A stretch of 64,000 nt of DNA from Nymphaea colorata (GCF_008831285.2 NC_045141.1:4171224-4235223); one strand, 5' to 3'; counted from the first letter of the stretch, positions 23,818 to 37,823 are shown. The notes: a model not told the origin generated them from the letters alone. Numbers and translations: made by a program.

Positions 23818-24982
23818 GACTCAGTTACTCTGACATCTTCGATGTCAACACATGAAGCTTCATTGAATTGGAAATGCTTGACATATATTGACTCGCGTGC
23901 ATATTGCTGATCTTCCACCAACTACTCACATTTGAAAACCAGGAAAGGCATTGAAGAATGAAGAGATTACTTAAGTAGTTTATTTGGGCTACGCAAGCTT
24001 TGAACAATCTCTCATGTTCCTTGTATAGTAGTTTGTTCACATTTAACTACTTGTAACCAACATTAGATGTCATGTTGACAGAATGCAGTGAATTCTTGCA
24101 CCATTCCTTCAATTTGGTGAAATGGTCGGAAAATCATTTATATGGCTGTTTTACTCAAGTTATAACACCCACCAAATGCTCCTGCAGTCTCCAGTCATAG
24201 TTGGGTGAGCAGGAAAAGTATTTCATCTCGCCGCCTAATGAGAAGTTTGAAACCCTCACGCTTCCTCCCAACCTCCCTGCTTTGTGCTATCAGCTTGTGA
24301 ACCTAACCTTATGAAATTAATTCTTTATTCATGGAAAAAATGAATCAATGATCAAGCAATATCTCATCCAAAAGGTTTATTATTCTGGCCTTAGCATGAA
24401 GATACACATAGTTAAATGTATGAGAATTTTACAAAAATAAGTTCATGCTTTGCTGGATGACAAAAACATGCCACTGTTGTCGATTACATAAAAAGACAAA
24501 AGCAGTTAAATGAATGTGTATTTTTGTGATTTCATCAAACCCTAAAACTTGTTTTTGTAAAAGCTTCATTTCTTTGCTTTTAAGGCACAGTGTCTAAGTT
24601 GAACATGTTGTGGATCAATACATGATAGAGTGCAAGATCCAAGTTCAAGCTAAAACCTAATCATTTGGTAAATGGAACACTTTGAAAGTGTCATATGCAT
24701 ATGCCCCAAAGATTAGGGGAGATTCATTGACATCTAGTTCTAATGTTCTATGAATCTGCCCAAACTTTGATGCAGGTTAATGGAACACTCACATAATGTT
24801 CTAAAACCCCAAAACAATCCCTAAACAAACATCCAAGTCAAGGTTTAGATACTAATTCTTGTTGTTAATTAGGTGGTCTCAATGTGTATATAGGAAAAGT
24901 CAATGTCGCCAGATGTTAGATAGTTGTGTGGTTAAAATTTAGAAATTTGTTGTTATAAGTAAATTGTCATCCACCATAAATT
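23818..24982. repeat. Tandem duplication, copy 1
   Basis: A non-coding segment whose relative starts at 25358. Matched blocks include TTACTCTGACATCTTC, CATGTTGACAGAATGCAGTG and ATGATCAAGCAATATCTCATCC. Order is kept, with several indels. Confidence 0.8.
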
Positions 24983-25357
24983 TGACATTGCTGCTTAGTG
25001 ATTATCATTTAAATTAGTTGTTCTTTTTCAGTTTTTGTCTCTCTTTTTTTGAAATATATATTTTACCAATTTCATTTTGAAGCTTACACTTCACCTCCTG
25101 ATAGGATAAATGTCTTGCTTCATGCTTTAAACACCTTTACCAGCCAATTAAAGTTTTTGGTTTTTTTCATCTTCCTTTAATACTCAAAAGATGGAAGAAA
25201 AGTGTCCAAAGATGTCATGATCAAAAGATAGGTTCAGGACTAAGGTTCAAATTTAAATATATTGGTACACAATTAAGGGTCCTCTTGAAGACTTCCAATC
25301 TGAATTGACTCGTGCTGAGCACACTGCATTTAGTGCAGATGGGTTATGGACGTTTAT

Positions 25358-26112
25358 GACTCGCTTACTCTGACATCTTCAATGTCAACGCTTGAAGCTT
25401 GATAGAATTGGAAATGCTTAATGGATATTGACTCGAATGCATAATGCTGGTGGGTATTTAATACAGGCGAAAGTAATTTAGTCCCCTAACTACGCACAAT
25501 TGAAGACTAGGGAAGGCATGGAAGATATGTTTTAATTAGTTTAGTTGGGCACCACAAGCTTCAAATCAATCTCTCTAGTGCCCTGTATAGTAGTTTGTCA
25601 CAATTAACTACTTTTAACCATCATTTAATTTCATGTTGACAGAATGCAGTGGATTCTAGCACCATTCCTTCAATTTGATGAAATGGTGAGAAAATCATTT
25701 TTATGGTTGCTCTACCCAAGTTATAACACCTAAAAATGCCCCTATGTGTATAAGAGAATTATTTCATTTTATCGCCTGGTTTGCGCTATCAGCCTGTAAA
25801 CCCAATTTTGTGAAATCAATTCTTTATTCATGGGACAAGTTGAATCCTTGATCAAGCAATATCTCATCCAAAATGTTTATTGTTGAGACCTTAGCATGAG
25901 ATTACACAGTTAGATGTATGTAAATTTTACAAAAATACTTTCATTCTTTGATGGATGACAAATACATGGTACTGTTAAAGCTTCAGTTCCTTACTTTTAA
26001 GGCGCCACATCTAAGTTGATCATGTTGTTGGTCAATACGTGATAAAGTACAGGATCCTAGTTCAAAAAACCTGGGTTCATCCAAATCAAGGCTCGGACTC
26101 CAATTATTATTG

Positions 26113-26166
<54 letters not shown>

Positions 26167-26252
26167 AATCAATGTTGGTAGATGCCAATAAGTTGTTGTA
26201 TGGTTAGAATTTAGAAATTTGTTGCTGAAAGTAAATTGCTGTCCGCCACAAA
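25358..26252. repeat. Tandem duplication, copy 2
   Basis: Copy of 23818-24982 about 1.54 kb downstream, shortened by deletions. An (AT)n(GT)n microsatellite at 26113-26162 has grown inside it. No coding signal. Confidence 0.8.
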
Positions 26253-27895
26253 CTGTGTTAATACCAATTATGCAGTAAACTTTTTAGCGACAAATTTTTT
26301 AAATTTTACCCATCTAGCAGCATTCAGCATCTGGAAGAATTAGATCCTCATAGATGGAGAGAGAGAGAGAGAGATGATAATAATTTTAATGTGAGAGACC
26401 TGGCCCAGTTCTCGACTCCAACATTAAAACTCGGTGCAAATTCTCGGGCAAAGAAGAAAAGTTGGACCTAGATACTGATAAGGTAAAGTCATAACTTTTT
26501 CCAGGAAGTTTGAAAAAAGGAGAGGACGTTTGAATCACATGGTCAGAGTGAAAAGTTGTTTATAATGCTAATATGTCCAAGAACTTTCTTATAAAAGGCC
26601 AGAGAATATTTTTATAACTTGTTATCATAAAATAAAAATGTTATAGAACAAGCGGGGGAGCCAGAAAAAATTTCTGGAGGAGCACTCATTCACATATTTC
26701 TATATCCAAAGCGGCACTATGTATATAACATAACAAATATTTGAAAACATTAATATAAAAATAAAAAAATGTTGAAGGGCTAATGTAGGCGGTTTATATG
26801 TAGCTCTGCTTCTGCACAGAACATTTTCAATGTGCACAAACATATCTTACCATCAAATGCTTTCTCGTTTGTCCTCATGTAGATGTAGGCAACCAGCTGC
26901 AGCAAACTTAATTTGCAATTGTTGGGTCACAGCCTTATTGTTTTAAATAAGAAGTCCTTTTCACTTTAGATTGTGTTCAATGGGTGGGAATTAGTGTCCC
27001 AAAATTTTATTTTGAGACACTTTGTCCCACTATACAAAGCTGTAATGAAAATCGAAACTGAGTGTCACTCAACTTTTATTTTTCCAAAAATTGATGAAGT
27101 CCTATTCAATTTTGTTCATACCTCTAGGGGGGCGACAGAAATTAAGTGTATAGTGTCACAAATATTGTGATATTTAAAAAAATATCATCATATTAACATA
27201 AAAAATAAGAACAACTAAAAAAGGGGAAATCAATATGTTGAAAAAAAAAGAAAAATATATTTATCACGTTTTTTCACATTTTTTTGCAATTTCTTCTATT
27301 TTTCATTTTTCTGTTTTATAGCATTGACATTATCATGGATTCAAATTTAAACTCAAACCTAATTATATCTCATGATTTTTATCATCATTAAATGTTCTTC
27401 ATCATTTTTCTATAGTTTTATTTATGTTTTCTTATTGCTTTCTGATTTAATTAATTTATAGCTATTTTTAAATTTTTGGAGTTTTTTCTGAGATTTTCCG
27501 AAGAAAACAATTTTGCCGAAACATACTCAACAAAAATCATGCTATTAAAAACCCCATACCGATATTTCTGACAATCAGTTTGACACCTATTGCTACCTTC
27601 AAAGAAGTTTATTAGAGGACTCAGCCTCTTCAAAAGCAAATGTAGCTTATTTTGCAAATAGGTAAGTGGAAGGTGGGGAGTAAGTATTTGTTCACATCAA
27701 TTTGGAGATCGGGATGTCATTAAAATTGGAGGTTGTATCTCGTGCTCCCTTATGGGTTTGAGTCTTGCAAAAATGTTGGGAGGATCTTTTCATAGTGTAG
27801 TTAGGCATATTAGGGCATCCAGGTTTGGTTTCATTTGAATTTTGGTTTTGCATGTGGGATCATAGGTTCAAGTGTCAAAGCTGCTTTGATACTAT
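26253..27895. other. Gene-free stretch
   Basis: AT-rich sequence with a short GA run near 26356-26374. No gene or RNA recognised. Confidence 0.5.
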
Positions 27896-28074
27896 TGTAA
27901 CAACTTGAGTCACACTCCTACACCGGATTTGGACCCCTGATTTAACAGATCTAACCCACCCCCTTGCAAGTTCAAATGAACTGATATAATCAATCACTTA
28001 ACAACCTCCTTTATATGTCTTTCAAAATTCTTCGTAATCTTACATATAAGGGATTAAACTTTTGAGGTGTGACA
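27882..28074 (-). mobile_element. Short LTR with degenerate primer binding site
   Basis: On the minus strand the LTR begins TGTCACACCTCAAAAG at 28074 and ends at 27896, and is only about 179 bp long. Its + strand start, TGTAACAAC, pairs with the inverse of its end, TGTCACACC. Just beyond it, CTTTGATACTA (27883-27893) is a decayed form of the initiator-Met primer site GCTCTGATACCA. The small size fits a miniature (TRIM-like) element or an old gypsy fragment. No second LTR is recognisable. Confidence 0.5.
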
Positions 28075-28245
28075 CAATTTCTCAATCTAGTGGCGGAGTA
28101 ATGTTGTAGGCACACCGGTCCATCAAATTTACTTTATTTGCATAGAAGTGCCCCTTAAAGATTGAAATTTAAACTTAGACTGTTCTTTAAAGGTTGAAAT
28201 TTAAAGACAAAAATTTCTGACTCCACTCTGATATGGACTGCTAAC

Positions 28246-29704
28246 TTGTAATCAATTCCCTTTAAGGCTGACTGGGAATGAGATCAATCCCCTGTTGGCT
28301 TGGATTATGATTTCATTCCTCATTCTTGGGTGGCTTCTTCCTACATCATGCGGATTGTTTCCATCGTCGAAATCGAAGGACTCAACCTGTACCAGGGCTT
28401 CTGTTTTGGGGGTCTCTCTTACACAATATGTTTGGATTATTGTTTTTATCCTCTGATGAACTTGTGTTCTTGCTCGTTGCCCTGATCGTCTCATACTGGG
28501 AAACAACTAGGCCCATATATAGGAGACAAAAATTAGGAACTTTTGCATTCGAACATTTCAATCAGTCATTGATTTGAAAACTTTGGTCAATAAATTGGTT
28601 GTGACAATATTTTGCAAAAAGAAAAGAAATTCTGGAAATTTCTGCAAATCCATGGAAAAGTCAAAATTTTGATCTTTTTCTATATGCTTAAGTTTTCCAA
28701 ACGTCACATTACTAGCAATTGTTAAAAATTTTGGTTTTTTGAAAGTTTAGTAAGCAAAAAGCTTAAATAATTCTATTTATCCATTCTAACTATGACTGAA
28801 TTTCCAAATTGATTGTATTCCTTGAAACTTTTGGTGGCCTATCAATTCAGAGTTTTAGATTTTGTGTCTTACCTCTTCTTATCACTTTGGAAAGTCCCTA
28901 TATTATTTGCAGCAGTGAAGTCTTTTTTTTTAGTGAAATAAAATGTGATCAGATTGGATCTTTCAATCGTCAAATTTCTATGTCATGTACATTTGGCATC
29001 GTCCAGACTTTGCATGACATCTAACAATAAGAGATGACATGAACGAATTTGACATTCTTATTGACCTTTGTCAAATCTTCATTCCTTTATTCGACTGTTT
29101 GAATTTACATGCTTTGACCAAGGTTGATCACTTGATTACTAAGCCAAATAAGAAGTGAAACAGGATTTATAAAAAAGAACTAGCATTTCTACTGTTAACA
29201 GCCTCGGCCTTGGAGTTCGTCAAAATTTTATAATATGCTATTTTTTAAATACAAAATCACCCTATATATATATATATATATCATAGTTACAAATAACATC
29301 ACGGAGTTTTAAACGGCAAGGTTATTGTCAGGTATAATACGTCGATCTTGAAAAAAATAAAAAAAAATGAGAAAAACACGGTAAATTTTTAAAACTAAAA
29401 ATGAGAAAAAAGTAAAATAAATTAGAAACTAGTAACACAAACACGAAAAGATAAACAGATTTGCAACAAATAAAAAATAGAAAATGAAAAAAAAAACAGT
29501 TTCGCATTAAAAAAACTGAAAAAAATGAAGAAAGTGAAAAAAACTGAAAAAATGAAAAAAAAACGTTAAAAACGGGTTAAAAAGTATTTTTCCCTTTTTA
29601 ACTTTTTTTTCAAAAAAATGCTGTTTTTTAAAGTTTTAAAAGGCTACTTAATTTATTGCGTTTTTTTTAGTTTTTTTTTTGAAAAAAACGTGTTTTCTAA
29701 GACT

Positions 29705-29778
<74 letters not shown>

Positions 29779-30448
29779 CACACACACATAGACACGTACA
29801 TACAAACATACGTATATGATAGAGTTTTAAATTATGATTATCTACCAAAGTTTCTTATTAGCTATCTCTATTGTATGACAATTGCAGGCCAATAGGGAAT
29901 AATTTGAGGGGTTTGTATCTTTTGTTATTTATTGTCTTTTTGGAGTCTTGGGATTGGAGTTTGTCAGATTCAAATAGGATACATCTTGAACTATATCTGT
30001 TTTTTTAGATATTAACATATCCATATTCAAATTCTGATTCGAATGCAAACAATGGATCTAAAATCCAATATCACAATCTGAATTCGAATTTTGAATCAAT
30101 TCTGGCTGATTTTCAAAATGTAAGAGCATTTGAATATAAGATTTTTATTTAAACTTAAATCCCCATATCTGAATCTGAATCCGAATCCAGTTGGATATAT
30201 ATGTACATCCAAATATGAATCAACATCCAGTCAGATGTCGTTTCTTAAACCCGAATCTGATCCAATTTCTTAATTGGCTTGCCTGAGCTACTTATCTTCC
30301 ACAGGTATATATGATTGTGATATTTTTAGAGTCTTATGTGAAATAATTGCTTATTTCTGTGCTTTAGCTTATGAATGCTGGATTTTTGTCATTCCAGTAA
30401 CAAAGGGATCCAAATACTAGAATCTGTATGTGATGGTCAGATCAACTC
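28246..30448. repeat. Segmental duplication, copy 1
   Basis: Matches 34841-37325 in the same order. Shared blocks include TTTAAGGCTGACTGGGAATG, CAATAAATTGGTTGTGACAA, ACTAGCATTTCTACTGTTAA and TTCCACAGGTATATATGATT. Non-coding as far as I can see. A (TA)n(GA)n run at 29709-29776 is specific to this copy. Confidence 0.85.
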
Positions 30449-31954
30449 ATTGATTAATTATCATCTATAATCTCTACGACCAATCACCAGGTTTGATTAC
30501 TCACTTAAAGCAAGACATGAGCCGTGTATATAGGAAAGATTTAGACGTGGATTCTTAATTAGAACCGTGTCTCGGTTGGGGACCCAGTTAACATTAAATT
30601 TCTACTTGGGAGGCCCCTCATGCTTCGCTGTGATCGTCAAAATAAAAAATCAAAAGCAACATTTTATCATTTATTCTGATGGATTTTTACAAATTTTCTT
30701 TCCCAAACAATCAAAAGCTATGTTACTGTCCTAAATTCGTTTCCTGATGACCTCCTTTATCTGTTCTTTGAATACATAAGAAGGGGCTTCACTGTATGAG
30801 GCCCTTGAACAAATGAACAAATTGGGGACTCAATGCTCTGGCTTCTAAACTACAACACAAATCTGAACATCTACACTTGCTAATCATCGATCTGCATGAC
30901 CCAAGTAGGGGATGTAGACATGGCTGCTGCCTGTAGTGAAGAATCTGTTGACATATCAACACAATAGTGAATCCTTTATCAGCAACGTAAACAGTGAATA
31001 GTTGAGCAAGGACTGGATCGGATTAGCTAGAAATATTATTGCCTTGCATTGGCCGGTTGATTGATTCAAGCCTTTGCAAAGTCAATTTGATCCAGTCCAC
31101 CTGCTTAAAAAAAATATGTTTTTCATTAGTTTTTTTTATCAATATATGAATCAGCAGGCATTCATATTCAACACAACAGTGTGAGTGCGACGCTGAAAAA
31201 AATCTGCTTTTGAAACGAGTGGATAAAGATGGCATAACTCCAGTCCGGTGATTTAGATGATGTAGTTGCAAGTCAAAACAAAATATTAAATTGTCAAACT
31301 GCTTGTTTCCACTTCTAAGTCTTGAACAAGATATAAAAACTAATAAAAAAACAATAACAGGTGGATTGAATCAAATTGATTTACTCGTTTTTTCACTTTA
31401 GGCATTTTGTCACTCCTTTTTATTGTCAAACTGCTTGTTTCCACTTTCTAAGTCTTGTTTATTTCTTATATATTTTTTAATGTGGCCTTATTAGTTTCTC
31501 ATTTGTTTGATTGTTCTCTGACTTTTAAATTTTTTCTAAAAATGTACCATATGTTTCCATTATTTTTATCTTTTTTTTAAGCTCATCGTTGAGAAAAACC
31601 ACTCCATTTAAAAGGCAAAAACGATATTTGTGACTATGGTCGAACCCAGCTTTGGGAATCTAAAAGAAAAAAAGAAGAAGTTCAAATTGACAACTTTGAT
31701 TTGGGACTGAATAGAGTGGAAAAGTGGTCAAGGAAGATAAGATAAGGGTGGCCAAGAAAAAGCCTCATTGATGTAACCATTAGTCGTGCGGCTGGATTTG
31801 GAATTGTGAAGCAATATGTTCCAAAGCAGTAGACCTGAGTCTTCTTCAATTTCTAGAAAAACACACAACTTTTTGAGAAGTGAATCCATACATAAACTAA
31901 AGACCCAGCTTCTTCTTCTGTTCGTGCATGTTTTGCATAGAAAATTGGAGCGGC
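30449..31954. other. Gene-free stretch upstream of the receptor-kinase pseudogene
   Basis: No gene recognised. No clear TATA box is seen close upstream of 31955. Confidence 0.5.
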
Positions 31955-34390
31955 ATGGCAACCACCGGCTGGTCCCCTCAGCTGCTTGGGTTTCTTTTGT
32001 GTTTCTCCTCCTTTGCCTTCATTGTGGTTCTCGGCCAAGGGGAGGTGCCCTCAGCCCCTGTTTCTCTGAGCAATGTGACTGATCAATTCGCATTTCTGTC
32101 TTTCAAATTCCTTGTCACTAAAGACCCTCATAATGTGTTATCAAATTGGAATTCCAACATCTCCTTCTGCGACTGGACTGGAGCTTCATGCAGTTGTGGT
32201 TCACAAAGAGTAGTTGCTCTGAACCTCTCTGAAAATGCACTTGAAGGTACTCTCTCACCATACATCAGCAATCTCTCCTTCTCACAGGTTCTTGATCTCT
32301 CGACCGACAGTTTCCACGGTCAACTTCTCGTTGATTTTAGTCGTCTCCCTCTGTTAGCGAATCTTATCATAAGTACAAACAATTTTCAAGGGTTGATCCC
32401 ACAAATGCTGAGCCGTTGTCGTCGCCTCCAAGTACTTTCGACAATAGAAAATGAATTCTATGGAAGCATTTCGGAGTTCCTAGGCAGTTTGCTGGAACTG
32501 AAGCACATAAACCTTTATGGTAACAGGCTCGCCGGCACCATTCCAGTCACTTTTGCCAACCTCTCAAAGCTGGAGCACCTTAATATTGGTCAAAATTATA
32601 TGCATGGGAAGATTCCTTCCGAGTTGGGAAGCATAACCCACTTAACATTCTTTAGTGTGGAAATGAACAATCTCACCGGTACACTGCCTGACAGCTTGTT
32701 TATCCTATGAACTCTTCAGATTTTGAGTTTCACGACCAATCAAGTAACAGGGCATCTCCCAAAAGATGTTGGCCGCTTCCTGCCCAATCTCCAACAACTC
32801 TATGCCGGTACAAACAATTTTGATGGCCCTCTCCCGGCTTCTCTTTCTAATGCTACAAGACTTCAACTTCTTACTGCAGAAAGCATTAAATTTAGTGGGC
32901 TGATACCATTAGAATTAGGTAGTCTTACACAACTCAAGTACCTTTACCTTTGGGAAAATATATTGACCAATGCCCATGGCAGTCATGAGCTCTCCATTCT
33001 CACATCCTTCACCAAGTGTCGGATGCAACAGAAAGTTAATATATCACAAAACCTTTTGAACGGCACTCTTCCTGTCTCTTTTGGAAATCTGACAACCACC
33101 TTGTGGAGACTTGTGCTTTCCTCCAATCTGATTGAAGGTACCATCCCATTGGCCTTATCCAACTTGACCAATTTAATTTGGTTAGATTTGAGATTCAACA
33201 AAATAAAAGGACTCGTTCCACCAAATATAGGATCAATGAACAGGTTACAAACACTAGGTCTTTCTGGCAACGCATTAGAAGGTTCAATTCCAGACTCACT
33301 TTACCAGTTGGTTAGCATGTCTATTTTTTATATTGACCACAACATGCTAATTGGGTCAATTTCAAGCTCCTTAAACAATATCACTAGTTTGCGAAGCCTA
33401 GATCTAAGCTCAAACAATTTGTCATCAACACTACCGCCTGGTCTTTGTGAGTTGAAGGACTTGTTGGAGCTGTACTTGTAGGACAACTCCTTCACTAGGG
33501 TCACCTGCCTTTGAGTCTTGGGAATTTTTCCATGATGATCAACATGGATATCTCTGCAAACAAGTTGAATGGAGAGTTTCTTGCATCATTATCAAAGCTC
33601 CAAATGCTGAAGTATTTGAATCTCTCTTGGAACACAATTGATGGTCACATTTCTAAACAACTTGATCACATGCTAAACCTTGACACTATTGACCTTTCCA
33701 ATAACAAGCTTTCTGGTAAGATACCAAAATCATTGGAGAAACTTCAACACATCAAAAGTCTTGGACTTGTCCTTCAATCAATTGGAAGGAGAGATTCCAA
33801 GTGGTGGAAAGTTTGCAAACCTTTCTGCCAATTCATTCATAGGGAACTATGCACTATGTGGAGCTCCCAAATTCCATGTCCCATTGTGCTTAAACAAAAC
33901 AGAGAGGCAAAGTAAGAGCAATGCGGCTAGAGTCATTGCCGCTTGTGCAATTGGAGGCTCAGCATTTGTGGTCATTGTTTGCACACTCATTGGTATCTCA
34001 TTCTATAGAAAGAGGGGAATGTTGAAACAACCGGATGAAATTGAAAGATTACGAGGGATTACACTTCGAGTGAGTTCTTACAGAGAGCTATTGCATGCGA
34101 CGAGCAACTTCAGTAATGCAAATTTTCTTGGGAATGAAAGCTTTGGTTCAGTGTACAAAGGAATTCTACTAGATGAAACGGCAGTGGCTGTTAAGGTCCT
34201 CAATTTGCTATTTGAGGGAATATCTAAAAGTTTTGACATTGAGTGCACTGTCTTGCACCAAATCAGGCACTGAAACCTCGTTAAAGTCATTACATCTTGC
34301 TCTAGTACAGATTTCAAGGCTTTAGTTCTCCAATACATGCCCCTTGGCAGCCTAGAAGTCTGTCTATATTCAGGTGACCATCGCTTGAAC
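31955..34390 (+). pseudogene. LRR receptor-like kinase pseudogene, truncated in the kinase
   Basis: The start is ATG at 31955, chosen because it begins a signal peptide (MATTGWSPQLLGFLLCFSS). Then come an LRR N-terminal domain (SNWNSNISFCDWTGASC), a long run of 24-residue plant LRRs (for example LKHINLYGNRLAGTIPVTF), a cap ending NYALCGAP, a transmembrane segment (about 33935-34005) and the kinase N-lobe. Breaks: TGA at 32708, TAG at 33479, frameshifts near 33500 and 33760, and TGA at 34272. The glycine-rich loop has Glu for the second Gly ([12 protein letters not shown]). Similarity to the copy at the left edge ends at about 34385, and unrelated sequence follows, so the catalytic half is missing. 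It cannot make a working receptor. Confidence 0.93.
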
Positions 34391-34840
34391 CCCACCGGGG
34401 GACCAGCCCTAGCGCCATGGTCCTGATATGCAGTGCTAAGTTGTGTTTTTTCTCACTTCCATGTTTCCGATGATGTTGTTTCGACTGCAGGTCCTCCTAA
34501 ATGATGGAATTAGTCAGCCAAAAATCTTTGTATATAGAATTAGATACTCATACAGGGTTTTCTGGTGAGTGGGAGGCTAAATCCGAATGCCCAAGTGAAA
34601 ATAGAAGCCTCTCCATTCCTCTAAGGCCTAAATACTGTTTTTTTTTTTTTTTTGCTTCAGGATAATGCTCTCAAGAAATGGATCTGCTGGAGGGTAGGCC
34701 TCCCACCTGTTATTAAAAGAACCTGGTAACGCTGTCACTATATTTCACCTTGCGTATTGATACATCTCTTTTGCAGTACAAAGGAATGATCCTAGGAGTG
34801 GAGTTCATCATAGTCTTCATAAGGATGTGATCAAGTTTTG
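34391..34840. other. Unassigned sequence after the kinase breakpoint
   Basis: A short stretch with no match to the kinase or to the duplication that follows. It holds a poly-T run near 34640. Confidence 0.4.
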
Positions 34841-37325
34841 TTGTAAATCGATTCCCTTTAAGGCTGACTGGGAATGCGATCGACCCCCTGTGGCTCTGTT
34901 TCAGGGTCGGGTTGGATTTTGATTTCATTCCTCATTATTTTGTATACTGTCTTCTGGTTCTTCCTACACCATTCGTACTGTTTCCATTGTCGAAATGGAA
35001 AGACTCAACCTGTACCCAGGCTTCATGTGTTGTGGGGGTCTCTCCTACAGAATATGTTTGGATTATTCTTTTCTCCTCTCATGAACTTGTGTTCTTGATC
35101 GTTGCCCTTATCTCTCAAACTTGGAAACAACTAGGCCCATTTATAGGAGACAAAATTAAGAACTTTTCATTGGAATATTTCAATCAGTCTTTGAGATTTG
35201 AAAATTTTGGTCAATAAATTGGTTGTGACAATATTTTTCAAAAAAAAAAGAAAAGAAATTCTGCAAATTTCTGCAAATCCATGGAGAAGTCGAAAATTTG
35301 ATCTTTTTCCTACATGCTTAAGTTTTCCAAACGTTAGTAAGTAAAAAGTTTAATAATTATCTTTTTCCTACACTATTAGCAATAGTTAACAATTTTGGTT
35401 TTTTGAAAGTTTAGTAAGTAAAAAGTTTAATAATTATATTTTTCTGTTCTAACTATGACTGAATTCCAAATTGATGGGATTCCTTGAAACTTTTGGTGAG
35501 CTATCAATTCATAGTCTTAGATTTAGTGTCTTAGCTCCCTTATCATTTTCGAAAGTCCCTAACTTGCAGCAGTGATCTTTTTTCCATAGTCAAATAAAAT
35601 ATGATCAGATTGGAGCTTTCAATCGTCAAATTTCATGGTCATGTACATTTCGCATCGTCCAGACTTTGCATATGACATCTAACAATAAGAGATGGCACAA
35701 ATAAATATGACATTCTTAATGACTTCTGCCAAATTTTCGTTCCTTTCTTCGACTGTATAAATTTACATGCTTTGACCAAGGTTGATCAGTTGATTACTAA
35801 GCCAAAAAAGAAGTGAAACAGGATTTATCAAAAAGAACTAGCATTTCTACTGTTAACAACCTATGCCAGGAGTTCGTCGAAAATTATAATCTGCTATTTT
35901 TAAATACAAAATATGCCTTATATATAGACACACAGACACACGCAAAAACACACGTACATACACACATACATATATGATAGAGTTTTCAATTTTGGTTATC
36001 TACCCAAGTTTCTTATTAGCTATCTCTATTGTATGACACTTGCAGGCTCGTAGGGAATAATTTGAGGGGTTTTGTATTTTTGTTATTTATTGTCTTCTGG
36101 AGTCCTGGTATTGGAGTTGGGAGTAGGGATGTGAATATGTCAGATTCAAATAGAATACATCTTGAATTATATCTGTTTTTTTGGATATTCACATATCCAT
36201 ATTCAAATTCTGATTTGAATATAAACAATGGATCTAAAATCCAATATCACAATCTGAATTCGAATTTTGAATCAATTCTGGCTGATCTTCAAAATGTAAG
36301 AGCACTTGAATATAAGATGTTTACATAAACTTAAATCCAATCCATATCTGAATCTGAATCCCGAATCCAGTTGGATATATATGTACATCCAAATCCGAAT
36401 AAAGATCCAGTCAGATGTCGTTTCTTAAACCCCAATCCGGTCCAATTTCTTAATTGGATGTTAAATTTTTTTCATATCCGATATTTTTTAACTGATTTGG
36501 TTGGATATCCAATTAAAATCAGATATAAATTTGGAAGGGATTGGCTCTATAAGACCTTTCGCCTATGATTGACCATATCCATTCAATGACAAATTCTAAA
36601 GTTCTCTTGTTGGACTTTCACAGGTTATTTTTTCATTTTAATTCTACATGCTTCCTAACTTCATTGGTTTAGCACTCAAAATAATCTTATTTGATCATTT
36701 TCTTGGAACTACGATGGCTTGAGCAGACCTTTACTCGGCCAAAGATATCAGAGATGGTGATAGCAGCCACTACAAGAAAACCCCTTATCTCTCATGGGGC
36801 TTTTTTTCACCACCAACAGAGCTGGGTGAACACATCATAACTTGCCTTTGGCATATGGCAACAATTACAGTATGTAAGTGTTCGATATATCTGTCCCGAA
36901 TATTAGGCAGATTTATGTAATATTATGTTAGAACATTCCATGTATCTATCCTAAATATTATGGCAGATACATATAACAAATAATGTCCTGTTGTGATTAC
37001 CAGACGACCCCTAGTTCCTGCTTGTTCCTAGAGCTTCTAGCATGCATCTTTGATCATGGATTCATTCGTCTCGATAGTATGTTTAAGATGCTTATGTCAA
37101 GACATTTAAATGATATTTTCATTTTTTTTTGGAGCTAGATGTTGGTGGTTGTTGGCTTTCATCGGCTACTTACCTTCCACAGGTATATATGATTGTGATA
37201 TTTTTGCACTCTTGTGTGAAATAATTGCTTATTTGTGTGCTTTAACTAATGGATGCTGGATTTTTGTCGTTCCAGTAACATAGGGATCCAAATACTTGAA
37301 TCTGTATGTGATGGTCAGCTCAACT
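34841..37325. repeat. Segmental duplication, copy 2
   Basis: Second copy of 28246-30448. It carries about 0.7 kb of extra sequence (about 36470-37155) absent from copy 1, including a CACTA-like end at 36768. No coding signal. Confidence 0.85.
36768..36800. mobile_element. CACTA-like terminal motif
   Basis: CACTACAAGAAAACC matches the usual terminal sequence of plant CACTA elements. It lies inside the segment that copy 1 of the duplication lacks. No opposite end was found. Confidence 0.35.
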
Positions 37326-37723
37326 CCGTAAATGCATCCACATGACAAAGCTAGGAAGACAAAAAATGTCGTTCCAAATTAAAATATGCAACTGCCTTTC
37401 TTTTTAAAAAAAGTTTTGGAAACATTAAACTCTCTAAATTAGTGTTCACCTTAATTTAACGTGAGCTAGGCTTCAAGCTGCCTGATCTCCTTTTACAAAA
37501 TTGTAGGAAAAAAGTTACGCATTGAGCATCCCAAGACGGATTTTATATGTTCGTACATATGTTGGCCAAATCTGGATGCTTGGAGAATGATTTTTCTCTA
37601 GTTGGACGATGAATTGGCTCCTAGCATCTATCACGTATGTGCCCAATCTTCTTGCAGTGATTGCATTTGAACTTGCTTCAGGTTCTCTGGCTATTACAAC
37701 TGTCATTGGATAGTTTGGAATCC

Positions 37724-37823
37724 NNNNNNNNNNNNNNNNNNNNNNNNNNNNNNNNNNNNNNNNNNNNNNNNNNNNNNNNNNNNNNNNNNNNNNNNNNNNN
37801 NNNNNNNNNNNNNNNNNNNNNNN
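37724..37823. other. Assembly gap of 100 N
   Basis: Exactly 100 Ns, a conventional filler for a gap of unknown size. Reading frames across it are artefacts. Confidence 0.99.
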
